Below are positions 18,141 to 27,050 of a stretch of DNA of 64,000 nucleotides, in pieces (positions within the stretch are counted from its first letter, which is position 1; each line of letters begins with the position of its first letter). Location of the stretch: the NCBI GenBank assembly GCA_016716905.1, contig JADJUS010000004.1, positions 1,860,001-1,924,000 on the forward strand, given 5' to 3'. Both the position numbers and the translations under genes were made by a program. The notes under the pieces were generated by a model that saw only the letters and a list, made by a program, of their open reading frames with translations, searched no databases and was not told the origin of the DNA. This DNA is from Acidobacteriota bacterium. Its GTDB lineage: Bacteria; Acidobacteriota; Vicinamibacteria; Vicinamibacterales; SCN-69-37.

Positions 18141-18833
18141 ATGACCACGACACTATCGATTTCGAGCTTTGCATTGATGGCGGCGGTGGGATTGGGCGCC
18201 TGCGGCCCAGCCCCAGATCCGGCCGCCGGCCAGACGGCTTCCGCTGGCCAGGCGCAGGCACCGGCGATTGTGCAGCCGGGCGCCCCGGGCCAGGCCTCGA
18301 CCGTGGTGTCGAACGTCCCCAAATTCAGCGACAACAACTTCATCGACGCCGACGTGAAGTTCATGCAGGGGATGATCCACCATCACAGCCAGGCGCTCGT
18401 GATGGCGCGGATGATTCCCACCCATACAAAGACGCCGGAGCTGGCCTCGATGGGCCAGAAGATCCAGCTCTCGCAGGGCGGCGAGATCGAGGCCATGACG
18501 GAATGGCTCACCGTCCGCAAACAAACGGTGCCGATGATGATGGCGGACGGTACGGTCATGGACCACGGGGACATGGCCCCGATGCCGGGCATGCTCACGC
18601 CCGACCAGATGAAGAAGCTCGACGCCGCGCGTAACGCCACCTTCGATGAGCTGTTTCTCACCGGAATGATCCAACACCATAAGGGGGCGCTGAAGATGGT
18701 CGCCGACCTGCGCGAAGCCGGTGGAGGCAAGGAGCTGAACATCGGCGACTTTCTGAACGAAGTAGACAACGATCAGCGAATGGAAATCGTTCGCATGTAC
18801 GGACTCTTGGGGAGGCCAGTGGAATGGAAATGA
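18141..18833 (+). CDS. DUF305 family lipoprotein
   Basis: Exported 230-residue lipoprotein. The N-terminus is a lipoprotein signal with lipobox LGAC, Cys21, followed by a Pro/Ala/Gln-rich linker. Two repeated helical motifs characteristic of DUF305 follow: FMQGMIHHHSQALVMAR and FLTGMIQHHKGALKM, both His/Met-rich, which suggests a metal (perhaps copper) role known only by association for this family. An alternative frame from 18131 is a shadow. The stop overlaps the start of the following secreted protein, so the two are co-translated. Function beyond a likely periplasmic, four-helix metal-associated protein is unknown. Confidence 0.9.
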   Translation: MTTTLSISSFALMAAVGLGACGPAPDPAAGQTASAGQAQAPAIVQPGAPGQASTVVSNVPKFSDNNFIDADVKFMQGMIHHHSQALVMARMIPTHTKTPELASMGQKIQLSQGGEIEAMTEWLTVRKQTVPMMMADGTVMDHGDMAPMPGMLTPDQMKKLDAARNATFDELFLTGMIQHHKGALKMVADLREAGGGKELNIGDFLNEVDNDQRMEIVRMYGLLGRPVEWK

Positions 18834-20845
18834 ACACGCGTACTTACGTCAGCCGCATCATGGTCTGCGCGGCTTTTGGTCTGGCCGTCACCACGGTCTT
18901 CGCACAGAATCCTCCGGCGCAGCCACCGGTGGGACAGATCCCGCTCCCACAGCCCTGTACGGCCGAGCAGATTGCGGCGGCTCAGGCGCCAGCGACTCCT
19001 CAAGTGGCAGGCCGGGGTCGCGGCGGTCGCGGTGGCGGCGGCACACCGTGTCACATGCCCGACCCGCGCGAAGGCCTGAAGGCCGGCAAGTACGACGCCG
19101 GCGAGGCCGCGCTCAACATGAAGCTGGTCACCACCATGCGCCAGCCCGAGGGCATGTTTGATCCGAATGCCACCGGACGCAGCCTGGACTACGCCAACTC
19201 CGATCTCGCCTTCGGCATGAACGGAAGACTCGCGCTCCAGGGAAATTTCCACGGCATGATCTTCTACAACATCGAAGATCCGACCAAGACGTCGCTGCAG
19301 ACCATCGTGTCGTGTCCCGGCGGACAGGGCGATGTGTCCATCTGGGGCAACCTCGCGTTCATGTCCGTCGAAAGTTATGGCCGGATCGATTGCGGTGCAG
19401 GCGGACCGCCCACCGCTGGTCGCGGTGCAGCCACCCCGCCGGCCGCAGGCGCCGCTCCCCCGGCTCCAGGCGCTGGTCGTGGTGCGGCACCACCTGATCC
19501 CAACCGGATGTTCGGTGTACGAATCTTCGACATCTCCGATCCCCGGAAGCCGGTCCAGGTGGCGGCCGTCCAGACGTGCCGCGGTTCACACACGCATTCG
19601 CTGGTCACCGACCCCGCCGACAAGGCGAACATCTACATCTACGTCTCGGGCAATTCGGGCGTGCGATCAGCCGATGAAAAGGCGGGCTGCGTCTCCGATC
19701 CGAACGCGCCGAACACATCAACGTACGGCATCGACGTCATCAAGGTCCCGCTCAAGAACCCGGAACTATCTGCGGTGGTCAGCCACGCCTACATCTTCGC
19801 GGACGCCAACACCGGCGAGCTCGCCAGCCTCCGCGGACGCCGCCAGGGCACCGGCGAACCGAGCCCGAACCCCACCGCGGGATGCCACGACGTCACGAGT
19901 TTCCCGTTCCACCAGCTCCTTGGTGGCGCGTGTTCCGGCAACGGCCTGCTGCTCGACACGAAGAACGTCGCGAAGCCCAAACGCCTGGACGATGTGGCGG
20001 ACCCCGCCTTCGCGTTCTGGCACTCCGCCACGTTCAACAACGACGCCACCAAATTGCTGTTCTCCGACGAATGGGGCGGCGGCACGTCGCCGATGTGCCA
20101 GTCCATTCACCCGCCCATGTGGGGCGGCAACGCGGTGTTCGACATCCAGGGCACGGGCGACAACCGTCGCCTCAAGTTCGGCGGCTACTTCAAGCTGCCG
20201 GCATGGCAGACCGCCACCGAAAACTGCGTGGCGCACAACGGCAGCCTCATCCCAGTGCCCGGGCGCGACATCATGGTGCAGGCCTTTTATCAGGGCGGCG
20301 TCACGGTGTTTGATTTCACGAACTCCGCACGCATCCAGGAAATTGCGTACTTCGACCGCGGGCCCGTCGATGCGGCCAACCTGGTGATCGCCGGTTACTG
20401 GTCGGTCTACTACTACAACGGGTTCCTCTACGGGTCGGAGATTGCGCGCGGCCTGGACATTCTGGAATTGACGCCGAGTCAGTTCCTCACGCAGAACGAA
20501 CTCGACGCCGCCAAACTGGCCACGCGTGAAGGGTGTGGTGTGTCGAACGACATGAACCCGCAGTGCCAGGCGCACTACGTGTGGCCGGCCAGCTACGTGG
20601 TGGCGCGTGCGTATCTTGATCAGCTGGCGCGCGACAAGGCCCTGCCGCAGGAGCGCATCGATGCGCTCAACGCGGGGATGAAGGATGTTGAGGGCGCGAC
20701 CGCCGCGACCCGTGCGGGCGCGGTGACGCGTCTCAACGGCCTCGCCGCCCAGTTGGTGAAGGACGCCGCAGGCGCGACAGGCCATAACGCTGCGCGGATG
20801 AAGGCTGCCGCTTCGACGATTCAGAAGCGCAACCTGCAGAAGTAG
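18824..20845 (+). CDS. secreted LVIVD-repeat/beta-propeller-like protein
   Basis: A 673-residue exported protein: signal peptide in the first ~28 residues ending VFA, then a Pro/Gly/Ala-rich low-complexity linker. Several segments follow the pattern seen in LVIVD-repeat proteins (GVRIFDISDPRKPVQVA, MIFYNIEDPTKTSLQ, DILELTPSQF), which usually fold as beta-propellers at the cell surface. Two further Pro/Gly/Ala-rich inserts occur near residues 195-225. ATG 18824 lies 7 bases behind GGGGAGG and is preferred; ATG 18830 would give an ATGA overlap with DUF305. It is probably co-expressed with the DUF305 lipoprotein. No catalytic motif was recognised. Confidence 0.75.
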   Translation: MEMNTRTYVSRIMVCAAFGLAVTTVFAQNPPAQPPVGQIPLPQPCTAEQIAAAQAPATPQVAGRGRGGRGGGGTPCHMPDPREGLKAGKYDAGEAALNMKLVTTMRQPEGMFDPNATGRSLDYANSDLAFGMNGRLALQGNFHGMIFYNIEDPTKTSLQTIVSCPGGQGDVSIWGNLAFMSVESYGRIDCGAGGPPTAGRGAATPPAAGAAPPAPGAGRGAAPPDPNRMFGVRIFDISDPRKPVQVAAVQTCRGSHTHSLVTDPADKANIYIYVSGNSGVRSADEKAGCVSDPNAPNTSTYGIDVIKVPLKNPELSAVVSHAYIFADANTGELASLRGRRQGTGEPSPNPTAGCHDVTSFPFHQLLGGACSGNGLLLDTKNVAKPKRLDDVADPAFAFWHSATFNNDATKLLFSDEWGGGTSPMCQSIHPPMWGGNAVFDIQGTGDNRRLKFGGYFKLPAWQTATENCVAHNGSLIPVPGRDIMVQAFYQGGVTVFDFTNSARIQEIAYFDRGPVDAANLVIAGYWSVYYYNGFLYGSEIARGLDILELTPSQFLTQNELDAAKLATREGCGVSNDMNPQCQAHYVWPASYVVARAYLDQLARDKALPQERIDALNAGMKDVEGATAATRAGAVTRLNGLAAQLVKDAAGATGHNAARMKAAASTIQKRNLQK

Positions 20846-20851
20846 TCCGGG

Positions 20852-22666
20852 CTACTTCACTCTGAGGTCCTGCACCTTGCGCTCGCCGTCGGCGAGCGTG
20901 ACCCTGTGGGACGCGGCGAGGAGCTGCTCGAGGAACGCGGGGACGGCGAGGTCCGCGGGGTCCAGGTTCTCCGCAGCGGCGATGGCGTATTCGCCGCTGG
21001 GGAGGCCGTCCACCGTGAACGCGCCGTCGGTGGCGGGGCGCACGTGGATGATGCGGCGGGCGCCGGGGAGCCAGAGCGTCTTGTCGGTGGTGAACACCAC
21101 GATCGAATAGCGGGTCACGGGCTGGCCGGACTCGTCGATGAGGCGGCCGGAGACTTGCGACGGACGATCGGTGAACGTGATCGTCATGTTCTGGAACTCG
21201 ACCTCCGCGGGGCTCGCGACGAAGGGGCGATCGGCCAGATCGCGATCGTTGAGCATCGCAGATTTGAGCACCCACTTCGGACCGGCGGCGGCCGCCGGTG
21301 GCTGGCCGCGAATGACGAACGTCCCCGGAGGCACGCCCGCGAACCGGAACGTGCCCTCAGGGCGCATCACCGCGCGCGGCGAGGCCGTGATGCCGGGCAG
21401 AGGCTGCACCGGTTGAAAGGTGATCTGAATGCTGCTGCGATCGGTGGGCGGTGCGAGCGTACTCCCCTCGAACGCCATGGTGCCAGACACGGCCGGTCCC
21501 GGCAGCAACGTCAAATGCACGTCCGATCGATCGACACCATCAACGCGGAGGTCAGTCACGTTCCAGAGAGTCGCCGGTGCGTTCTCTGGCGGCGGCGCGG
21601 TGCCTCGAGTGCCGGCGCCCGTTCGGGCCACCAGCGTGTAGTCGCCAGGCGCCACACCGGTGAATGTAAAGCCCGATGAATTGACCGTCGCCCGCGGCAT
21701 CACCAACGCGCCCGATGACACCAGCACATCCACCGGCATCTCGCGATCGCCACGGCGCGGATAGAGCATCACCTGCGCCGGCGTGACCGCCGCACCGTTC
21801 TTGTCGAGCAGCCGTCCACTGACGCGCGCCATCGGCAGCAACGTCAGCGCCAGGTTCACATCCGACCGCTCTTCCCCACTCGCCACCTTGACGGTGGCCG
21901 CAGCCGAAGCATCCGTCGTGCCAGGAAAGAACACCGGCGCATACGAAAGGAGTCGGCCCGGCGCAGGCCCACCGCCTTCGCGACCGGCGCCGCCACCGGC
22001 ACGCCCCCACTGAAGTTCCGCCTCGCTCACTTCGTACACCGCGCCCATCGACGGCCCGCCGCGCCCTTCAGACGCGGGCTGCAAGCGTGGGAGCGCCGAC
22101 ACCGCGTACTCGCCAGGCGCCAAGCCGAAGATGCGATACACGCCACGGTCATCCGTGATCGCACGCGCCGGCAACGCCCCTCCGCCGCGCACGTTCACGG
22201 CGGCCACGGTCACGCCAGTCGCCGGCCGCGCGTACGCGTCCGTGATGAAGCCCGTGATGACAGCTCCCGGCAACAAACTGAGTTCCAGATCCACTCGCGC
22301 GCCTTCCGCCACCGCCACCGGAATTCCCGGCCCACGCCCCGGCACCGCCCCGCCATGGAACGTTGTCACCCACCCGGGCTTGGTGGAAGACACGGTGTAG
22401 CGGCCGGCCGGCAATCGATCGAACACGAACCGCCCCTCATCGTCTGTGCCGATGTGCCGCACGCTGGTGCCCGCCTCCCCTTCCAGGCGCACGGTGGCAC
22501 GACGAATGGGCTGCGGCATCGCGGCTTCGCTCATGACGCGGCCTGCAAGCGTGCTGGAGCCTGACGTGATGCGCGGAGTGATCGTAGAATCGCGCTGCTG
22601 CCACGCTGCAGCCGCGGCCACGCTGGCAGCCACGCACACTGCCACGATGATCCATGCGCGGATCAT
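20852..22666 (-). CDS. secreted carboxypeptidase-regulatory-like domain protein
   Basis: Exported protein of 604 residues built from several transthyretin-like, carboxypeptidase-regulatory-like (CarboxypepD_reg) units; each shows the pattern seen in GRVMSEAAMPQPIRRATV then DEGRFVFDRLPAGRYTV. Such proteins are abundant in Acidobacteriota and are thought to bind or remodel surface carbohydrate or protein, without a catalytic site here. The start ATG 22666 gives a clean signal peptide (MIRAWIIVAVCVAASV). Longer in-frame starts up to ATG 22747 would translate the tandem repeat 22672-22736 into a Gly/Arg/Phe-rich leader; this is judged untranslated. It follows a paralogue and an aminotransferase in the same direction. 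Confidence 0.75.
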   Translation of the reverse strand: MIRAWIIVAVCVAASVAAAAAWQQRDSTITPRITSGSSTLAGRVMSEAAMPQPIRRATVRLEGEAGTSVRHIGTDDEGRFVFDRLPAGRYTVSSTKPGWVTTFHGGAVPGRGPGIPVAVAEGARVDLELSLLPGAVITGFITDAYARPATGVTVAAVNVRGGGALPARAITDDRGVYRIFGLAPGEYAVSALPRLQPASEGRGGPSMGAVYEVSEAELQWGRAGGGAGREGGGPAPGRLLSYAPVFFPGTTDASAAATVKVASGEERSDVNLALTLLPMARVSGRLLDKNGAAVTPAQVMLYPRRGDREMPVDVLVSSGALVMPRATVNSSGFTFTGVAPGDYTLVARTGAGTRGTAPPPENAPATLWNVTDLRVDGVDRSDVHLTLLPGPAVSGTMAFEGSTLAPPTDRSSIQITFQPVQPLPGITASPRAVMRPEGTFRFAGVPPGTFVIRGQPPAAAAGPKWVLKSAMLNDRDLADRPFVASPAEVEFQNMTITFTDRPSQVSGRLIDESGQPVTRYSIVVFTTDKTLWLPGARRIIHVRPATDGAFTVDGLPSGEYAIAAAENLDPADLAVPAFLEQLLAASHRVTLADGERKVQDLRVK

Positions 22667-22671
22667 CGTTT

Positions 22672-22736
22672 CGCCGGGTCTGAAGACCCGGCCTCCGAAG
22701 AACGCGGCGGCCAGTCTAAAGATGCGGCCTCCGAAG
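22672..22736. repeat. two tandem 29-bp GGAGGCCG repeats with internal dyad
   Basis: Copies at 22672-22700 and 22708-22736 share the core GCGGCCTCCGAAG / CCGGCCTCCGAAG and a preceding GTCT(G/A)AAGA. The first copy contains the hairpin CCGGGTC-TGAA-GACCCGG. Located between two co-directional genes, at the end of one and directly before the next. Confidence 0.6.
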
Positions 22737-22743
22737 CCCCCTT

Positions 22744-24615
22744 TCATCGTGCCCTCGGCGTGATCACGCTCAGGTTGAGAGTTTTTTGCTCCTTGGGGGC
22801 GATCGTGATGCGCGTGGCGCCGGCGGTGAGTCGTTCCAGGAACTCCGGCGTCTGCCAGTTGCCAGTGAGCTTCGTGCTCACAGCCGCGATGTAGTACTCG
22901 CCAGGAGCCATATCGCTCACTTCGAAGGTCCTGGCGGACGTCATCTTCACGCGCCGCACGCGACGGGTGGCGAAGAGGCCTTCGCGCCACGCCGCGCCGT
23001 CTGCGGAGAACACGAAGACATCGGTGCCTGGGTTCGTCGTGCCGGTGACGCCGGATACCGTGCCGGCAATTCGGGTAGCGATCCGCGAATACGTCAGCAC
23101 CAGGCCGCTCACGTTTCGATCGCCGATCTCAATCAGGTCGTCCACCAGCTCGTTACCGTTGAGCGTCAACGTCTGGACGGACCAACCCGGTGGCGAATAC
23201 GCGTTGAGGATGTAACGGCCAGGCGGATCACCGATGGAGGTAAAGGTCCCGTCGGGAGCGACCCGTGCCGGAAATGAGCGCCAGAGCGTGGCGCCGGCCG
23301 GCTGCAGGAACACCGGGATGGTGCCCTCCATTGGTGGGACCGGATCGGCCGAGCCTTCAAAGACCACGCGGCCGCTGAAGGTCACCCCCGGCCGCATCGT
23401 CAACGTCAGGCCGGCAATCGACTCCTCTCCGACACTGATCGGTGTTCGAGCCCACAAGGAGATGTTCTCCGCACCTGCGCGGTCATCGCCGTAGCTGTAT
23501 GCGGCGCTCGCCTGATACTCGCCGGGCATGACGCCCGCGATGGCGAACACGCCGGCACCATCGGTGATCCCCTGGGTGCTCCCGGGCGTGTCGTAGCTGG
23601 ATCGCTCGATACCGGCGGGGTGCAACCGTACGGCCACGCTCGCCATCGGCCCACTCGGGCCCATCAGCATTCCTGACACCGTGACGGTGGTCGCGAATCG
23701 CACCGTCACATCCACGTTGTCGCGGGACTCCCCCGACCCGATCGCAATCACCGTCGCGTCATCCGGATTCCCGGTGCCGGGGTAATACGTGTTGGCATAG
23801 CCCAGGGGTTCACCCTTGGGCGAGAGCGGCAGCGCCGGTCCGCTGCGCTGCAGCACGCTGTCGCCCAGGCGCTGACCTTCGCCTGCGCGCGCGCTGACGC
23901 CTCCCCGAATCAGAACCGACGTCAGGTTAAAGGCAGACTGCGGGTTCGCCGCCCGGGCATCGAGTTCCCCCGCCAGGTTCGCGGGCACGGACGTAACGGT
24001 GGGCAAGACGCCGACGACGTAGGAGCCCGGTGGCAGGAGGGAGATGCGATAGACGCCGCGGTCGTCGGTCACGCCCTCACTCTGCTGCTGCACAAACACC
24101 TTGCCCGCAATCACCTGCCTGCGCAGTGCATACACCGGCATGCCCACGACGGGGTCGCCCTTGTCGTCAGTCACCTGCCCACGGATGGCGCCGTGCTTCC
24201 AGACATAGAGTTCTGTCGATGCAGGTGAGGAGCTCTTGACCACTTCAACCACGTTCGGCGGATAGTCGTTGTTCTGGTACCCGAAGGCGCGAATGGCGAT
24301 GAAGTAGCGCCCGGCGGGAAGCTCGCGGAAGACGAAGTACCCCTCCGACGTGGTGAATACGTTCTTGCCCGCGTTGGTGGAGGCCGACGCGTCGCGCGGG
24401 AGCACCTGAACGGGCTTGCCGCTTGCGTCGAAGTTGCCCAGCAGGGTCACCGTGGCGCCGGCCACGGGTCGATCGGTGCCGATATCGATGACGCGGCCGA
24501 TGAGAACGTTCGTGCCTTTCGGCAGCGGATACCCCTGGGACTGCGCCCCGACGACGTGGCTCACGCCCGCCGCACAGAGCAACAGCGCCATCGCACGTCG
24601 GGCGGGTTGGGTCAT
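22744..24615 (-). CDS. secreted carboxypeptidase-regulatory-like domain protein
   Basis: Exported, 623 residues, paralogous in plan to the gene downstream. The signal peptide (MALLLCAAGVSHVVGA) is followed by repeated transthyretin-like modules, for example GRVIDIGTDRPVAGATV then TSEGYFVFRELPAGRYF and later DDRGVYRISLLPPGSYVV. No hydrolase motif is seen. The ATG at 24615 overlaps the aminotransferase stop as ATGA, so all three genes form one operon. Probable cell-surface protein; ligand unknown. Confidence 0.75.
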   Translation of the reverse strand: MTQPARRAMALLLCAAGVSHVVGAQSQGYPLPKGTNVLIGRVIDIGTDRPVAGATVTLLGNFDASGKPVQVLPRDASASTNAGKNVFTTSEGYFVFRELPAGRYFIAIRAFGYQNNDYPPNVVEVVKSSSPASTELYVWKHGAIRGQVTDDKGDPVVGMPVYALRRQVIAGKVFVQQQSEGVTDDRGVYRISLLPPGSYVVGVLPTVTSVPANLAGELDARAANPQSAFNLTSVLIRGGVSARAGEGQRLGDSVLQRSGPALPLSPKGEPLGYANTYYPGTGNPDDATVIAIGSGESRDNVDVTVRFATTVTVSGMLMGPSGPMASVAVRLHPAGIERSSYDTPGSTQGITDGAGVFAIAGVMPGEYQASAAYSYGDDRAGAENISLWARTPISVGEESIAGLTLTMRPGVTFSGRVVFEGSADPVPPMEGTIPVFLQPAGATLWRSFPARVAPDGTFTSIGDPPGRYILNAYSPPGWSVQTLTLNGNELVDDLIEIGDRNVSGLVLTYSRIATRIAGTVSGVTGTTNPGTDVFVFSADGAAWREGLFATRRVRRVKMTSARTFEVSDMAPGEYYIAAVSTKLTGNWQTPEFLERLTAGATRITIAPKEQKTLNLSVITPRAR

Positions 24616-25901
24616 ACGGGCTCCTTACGCCTGGGCACCTCCGACCGTTTCCGGCGGGTCCGTGGCAGCGCCTGCTCCAGACCGGCGATGAGCCGATCGG
24701 CGTCGGACACCGTGTTGTAGTGCGCGAATGACGCGCGCACGACGCCGTGTCCAGCTGCCAGACCCAGGTCTTCGATCAAGCGCCGCGAGTAGAAGTCTCC
24801 GAAGCGAATACCAATGCGCAGGGGATCGATCGCGCGGACGATGCGCTCCGAGTCAATGCCGTCAACCACGAAACTGATGGTTGGCACACGAACCGAGCGC
24901 TGGGAGGACGCGGGCCCGATGACGCGCACGTCGTGCCGCCCCCGCAGCCAGCCCAGCAGCCGCTCGGCCAGTAGCGACTCGTGATCCGCGATGGCGTCGA
25001 ACGCGGCCGCCATGCGTGCGCGGCGGGACGCGCCGGCCGTGGCTCCAGACCGTTCACCCAGCGCCACCAGATACTCCGGGATGGCCGTGGCTCCGTACGA
25101 CAGCTCGTAGTTGGGGTTCCCCGGCTGGAGTTTTCCCGGGATCTTGTCCATCGGCACGAAGTGATGTGACAGGTTCGCGAGCCCGAGCAGGCGGTCGTAC
25201 TTGCCGTACAGCACGGCATGGTGCGGGCCGAAGACCTTGTAGAGGCTGAAGACGTAGTAGTCCACATCCCACTCACGCACGTCCACAAGACGGTGCGGAG
25301 CGAAGGCCACGCCATCAACACACACCACCGCGCCGTGACGATGCGCGCACGCGGTGACCGCCGCGATGGGAATCAGCTGACCGAAGATGTTCGACGTCTG
25401 CGTGCAGACCACAAGCCTGGTGCGTGGTGTCATCAACAGCTCGAGGTCAGACACCTCCAGCGTCATCGTCTCGCGATTGAGTTGCCAGGGGCGGACGACG
25501 ATGCCATGCGCCTTGAGCGCGAGCCACGGTCCGATGTTGGCCTCGTGGTCAATCATCGAGACCACCAGTTCGTCGCCTGGCGACAACGCAGGCGTGATGG
25601 CGCGCGCCAGGGTCTGGATCATGACCGTGGACGAGGGGCCGAAGACGATTTCTTCCGGCCTGGACGCGTTGACGAGTTCAGCGACCGCCAACTGGCCGGC
25701 GTACAGACGCTCCGAGGCCAGCGCAGAGACACCGTAACTGGCGCCAGTTTGAACGCTCGAAGTCAGCAGGTAATCGCGCACCCGGTCGGCAACCGGCCCA
25801 AGCACCTGCGAACCGCCGGCGTTGTCGAGATAGATCCATGAGCCTTCATCGTCTGAGAGCGCGGGAAATTGCGAGCGCGCGAAGGCGAGGTCGAGCGGCA
25901 T
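24612..25901 (-). CDS. cysteine-desulfurase-like class V aminotransferase
   Basis: PLP-dependent class V enzyme of 429 residues. Visible landmarks: His119 in MIDHEAN (stacks on PLP), Asp196 in CVDGVAFAPH (binds the pyridine nitrogen), and Lys222 in SLYKVFGPH (Schiff base). It resembles the cysteine-desulfurase-like proteins (TIGR01976 type) rather than IscS/SufS: no conserved C-terminal active-site cysteine loop is evident, so sulfur transfer is doubtful. Cytosolic, no signal peptide. It heads a minus-strand operon with two secreted regulatory-domain proteins, an unusual pairing that says little about substrate. Confidence 0.85.
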   Translation of the reverse strand: MPLDLAFARSQFPALSDDEGSWIYLDNAGGSQVLGPVADRVRDYLLTSSVQTGASYGVSALASERLYAGQLAVAELVNASRPEEIVFGPSSTVMIQTLARAITPALSPGDELVVSMIDHEANIGPWLALKAHGIVVRPWQLNRETMTLEVSDLELLMTPRTRLVVCTQTSNIFGQLIPIAAVTACAHRHGAVVCVDGVAFAPHRLVDVREWDVDYYVFSLYKVFGPHHAVLYGKYDRLLGLANLSHHFVPMDKIPGKLQPGNPNYELSYGATAIPEYLVALGERSGATAGASRRARMAAAFDAIADHESLLAERLLGWLRGRHDVRVIGPASSQRSVRVPTISFVVDGIDSERIVRAIDPLRIGIRFGDFYSRRLIEDLGLAAGHGVVRASFAHYNTVSDADRLIAGLEQALPRTRRKRSEVPRRKEPV

Positions 25902-25930
25902 CGAGGTTGTCGGTGAGGGTCCGAGCGGGC

Positions 25931-26257
25931 CTATTCGCCTTGGCCGACCGGCTCGTTCGTGCCGGTCATCATGTGAAACTGATCCGGCGACGTATCCACG
26001 AAGCCGAAGCGAACTGGCGACTCGTTCCTCAGCACGTCAACCATGACAGACATCTGCTCGAAGTCGAGATAGCCGTAAAACCGCTGCTCGCTTCCCATGA
26101 CGGACGTTGTGGCCGCAGGAAGCGGTCCGCTCAGCCGGAACTTCAGCGACGCATAGAAGTTCACGCCGCTCAATTGCAGGCTGCCATGCTCCGTTGATCC
26201 CGATTGAGCCCCCACCGCCACCTTATAGCTGCTGATGTCGTACCACTTCCAAGGCAT
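25931..26257 (-). CDS. hypothetical protein
   Basis: A 108-residue protein I do not recognise. It has no signal peptide or membrane helix; the sequence alternates short beta-like segments (GVNFYASLKFRL, RFYGYLDF). An ORF up to 26356 exists, but ATG 26257 is preferred: a TATCAT hexamer lies 7 bases upstream, the arrangement seen for several leaderless genes here, and the extension runs into the tumE promoter region. It lies 29 bases upstream of the aminotransferase gene and could be co-transcribed. Confidence 0.6.
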   Translation of the reverse strand: MPWKWYDISSYKVAVGAQSGSTEHGSLQLSGVNFYASLKFRLSGPLPAATTSVMGSEQRFYGYLDFEQMSVMVDVLRNESPVRFGFVDTSPDQFHMMTGTNEPVGQGE

Positions 26258-26264
26258 GGCGCCG

Positions 26265-26270
26265 ATGATA
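26265..26270 (-). promoter_or_regulatory. -10 element TATCAT, near-leaderless
   Basis: TATCAT on the minus strand ends 7 bases before ATG 26257, leaving essentially no 5' leader and no Shine-Dalgarno. Confidence 0.4.
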
Positions 26271-26346
26271 ACCCCTAACTGGCGTTCCCGCAGACCGGAA
26301 AATCGGGCCCACACCTCTTGCCAGGTGCGCGGTCGTGTTGGTGTAA

Positions 26347-26384
26347 TTGACAACACTTATTTATGTTGGTATTCTCTCCAACAT
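26347..26384 (+). promoter_or_regulatory. tumE promoter with overlapping operator
   Basis: Consensus promoter: -35 TTGACA (26347-26352), 17-base spacer, -10 TATTCT (26370-26375). The start codon is 7 bases after the -10, so the mRNA should be leaderless. An inverted repeat ATGTTGG (26363-26369) / CCAACAT (26378-26384) brackets the -10 and reaches the start codon; a third half-site CAACA (26351-26355) overlaps the -35. This fits autorepression by the antitoxin. Confidence 0.8.
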
Positions 26385-26679
26385 GAAGGCGACCGCGCTC
26401 CTTCGCACGCGTGTCGTGCTGGCGGAGGATGCGTTCGCGGAACTGGTGTTGTGGCGTGTGCCAACGCCGGTTGTCGGCTCGACTCACGAATTCAAGTATC
26501 GCCTCGCGTACATTGTCGGTGGAAGATGCGTGGTCCGGTACGACAACGGGGCCGGCAAGGGCGACCACCGGCACTACAACAAGCGTGAGAACGCATACAC
26601 GTTCACGACGTCCGACGAGTTGCTTGCGGACTTTCAGCGCGACATCATGAGGTGGAACCATGAAAACCGTCACACTTGA
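26383..26679 (+). CDS. tumE: TumE-like toxin (DUF6516)
   Basis: A 98-residue toxin of the TumE/DUF6516 type. Family-like features are the strand pattern around EFKYRLAYIVGG, VRYDNG, the basic DHRHYNKRE block and YTFTTSDELLADFQRDI near the C-terminus. Members are paired with a helix-turn-helix antitoxin in toxin-first order, as here; their cellular target is not settled, though RNA cleavage has been proposed for relatives. ATG 26383 is chosen because promoter and operator end at it; ATG 26347 would lie in the -35. It overlaps the antitoxin gene by 20 bases. Confidence 0.75.
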   Translation: MKATALLRTRVVLAEDAFAELVLWRVPTPVVGSTHEFKYRLAYIVGGRCVVRYDNGAGKGDHRHYNKRENAYTFTTSDELLADFQRDIMRWNHENRHT

Positions 26680-27007
26680 CGTGCGCCCTGCGGATCAGGC
26701 GATGAAGGATTTTTCACGGGCTTGGCGCAATCGGAAAGCTGACACATCCGCCCGAATCAGTTTTGCATCGCCGGAGCTGCTCTGGAGGGTGCTCACCGCG
26801 AAGCGTCTGGAACTGCTGAAGGTTCTCTGCGGTGCCGGACCGGTGTCGATTCGCGAAGCAGCGCGACGCGTCGGCCGGGACGTCAAAGCCGTCCATGGCG
26901 AAGTCACCGCCTTGCTCAACGCGGGCGTCATCGATCGCACAGACGACGGCCAGATCGTCTTTCCGTACGAGGCCGTCAGGGTCGAGTTCGTGCTCGAAGT
27001 GGCGTAG
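26660..27007 (+). CDS. tumA: TumA-like HTH antitoxin
   Basis: A 115-residue DNA-binding antitoxin. A winged/helix-turn-helix of MarR/HVO_A0114 style occupies about residues 45-100: VLTAKRLELLKVL, then VSIREAARRVGRDVKAVHGEVTALLNAG, then a wing IDRTDDGQIVFPYEAV. The N-terminal 40 residues probably neutralise the toxin. A GAGGTGG ribosome binding site precedes ATG 26660 inside the toxin gene, which ensures coupled synthesis. It likely represses its own operon through the dyad at 26363-26384. Confidence 0.75.
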   Translation: MKTVTLDVRPADQAMKDFSRAWRNRKADTSARISFASPELLWRVLTAKRLELLKVLCGAGPVSIREAARRVGRDVKAVHGEVTALLNAGVIDRTDDGQIVFPYEAVRVEFVLEVA

Positions 27008-27014
27008 GCCTCGC

Positions 27015-27050
27015 CCAGGGTCCAGCGTCCCGGGGTTCAGAGTCCTGAGT
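27015..27050. repeat. degenerate GGTCC-rich intergenic repeat
   Basis: Block CAGGGTCCAGCGTCC followed by GGGGTTCAGAGTCCTGAG, related to the repeats at 16789 and 63190. It lies where the convergent tumA and lipoprotein genes meet and includes the latter's stop codon. Confidence 0.45.

Noticed and set aside
19332..20387. 351-codon ORF inside the LVIVD-type gene and the antisense 339-codon ORF
   Set aside because: Composition (Arg/Ser/Thr-rich) typical of alternative frames in GC-rich DNA; the main frame has a signal peptide and repeats.
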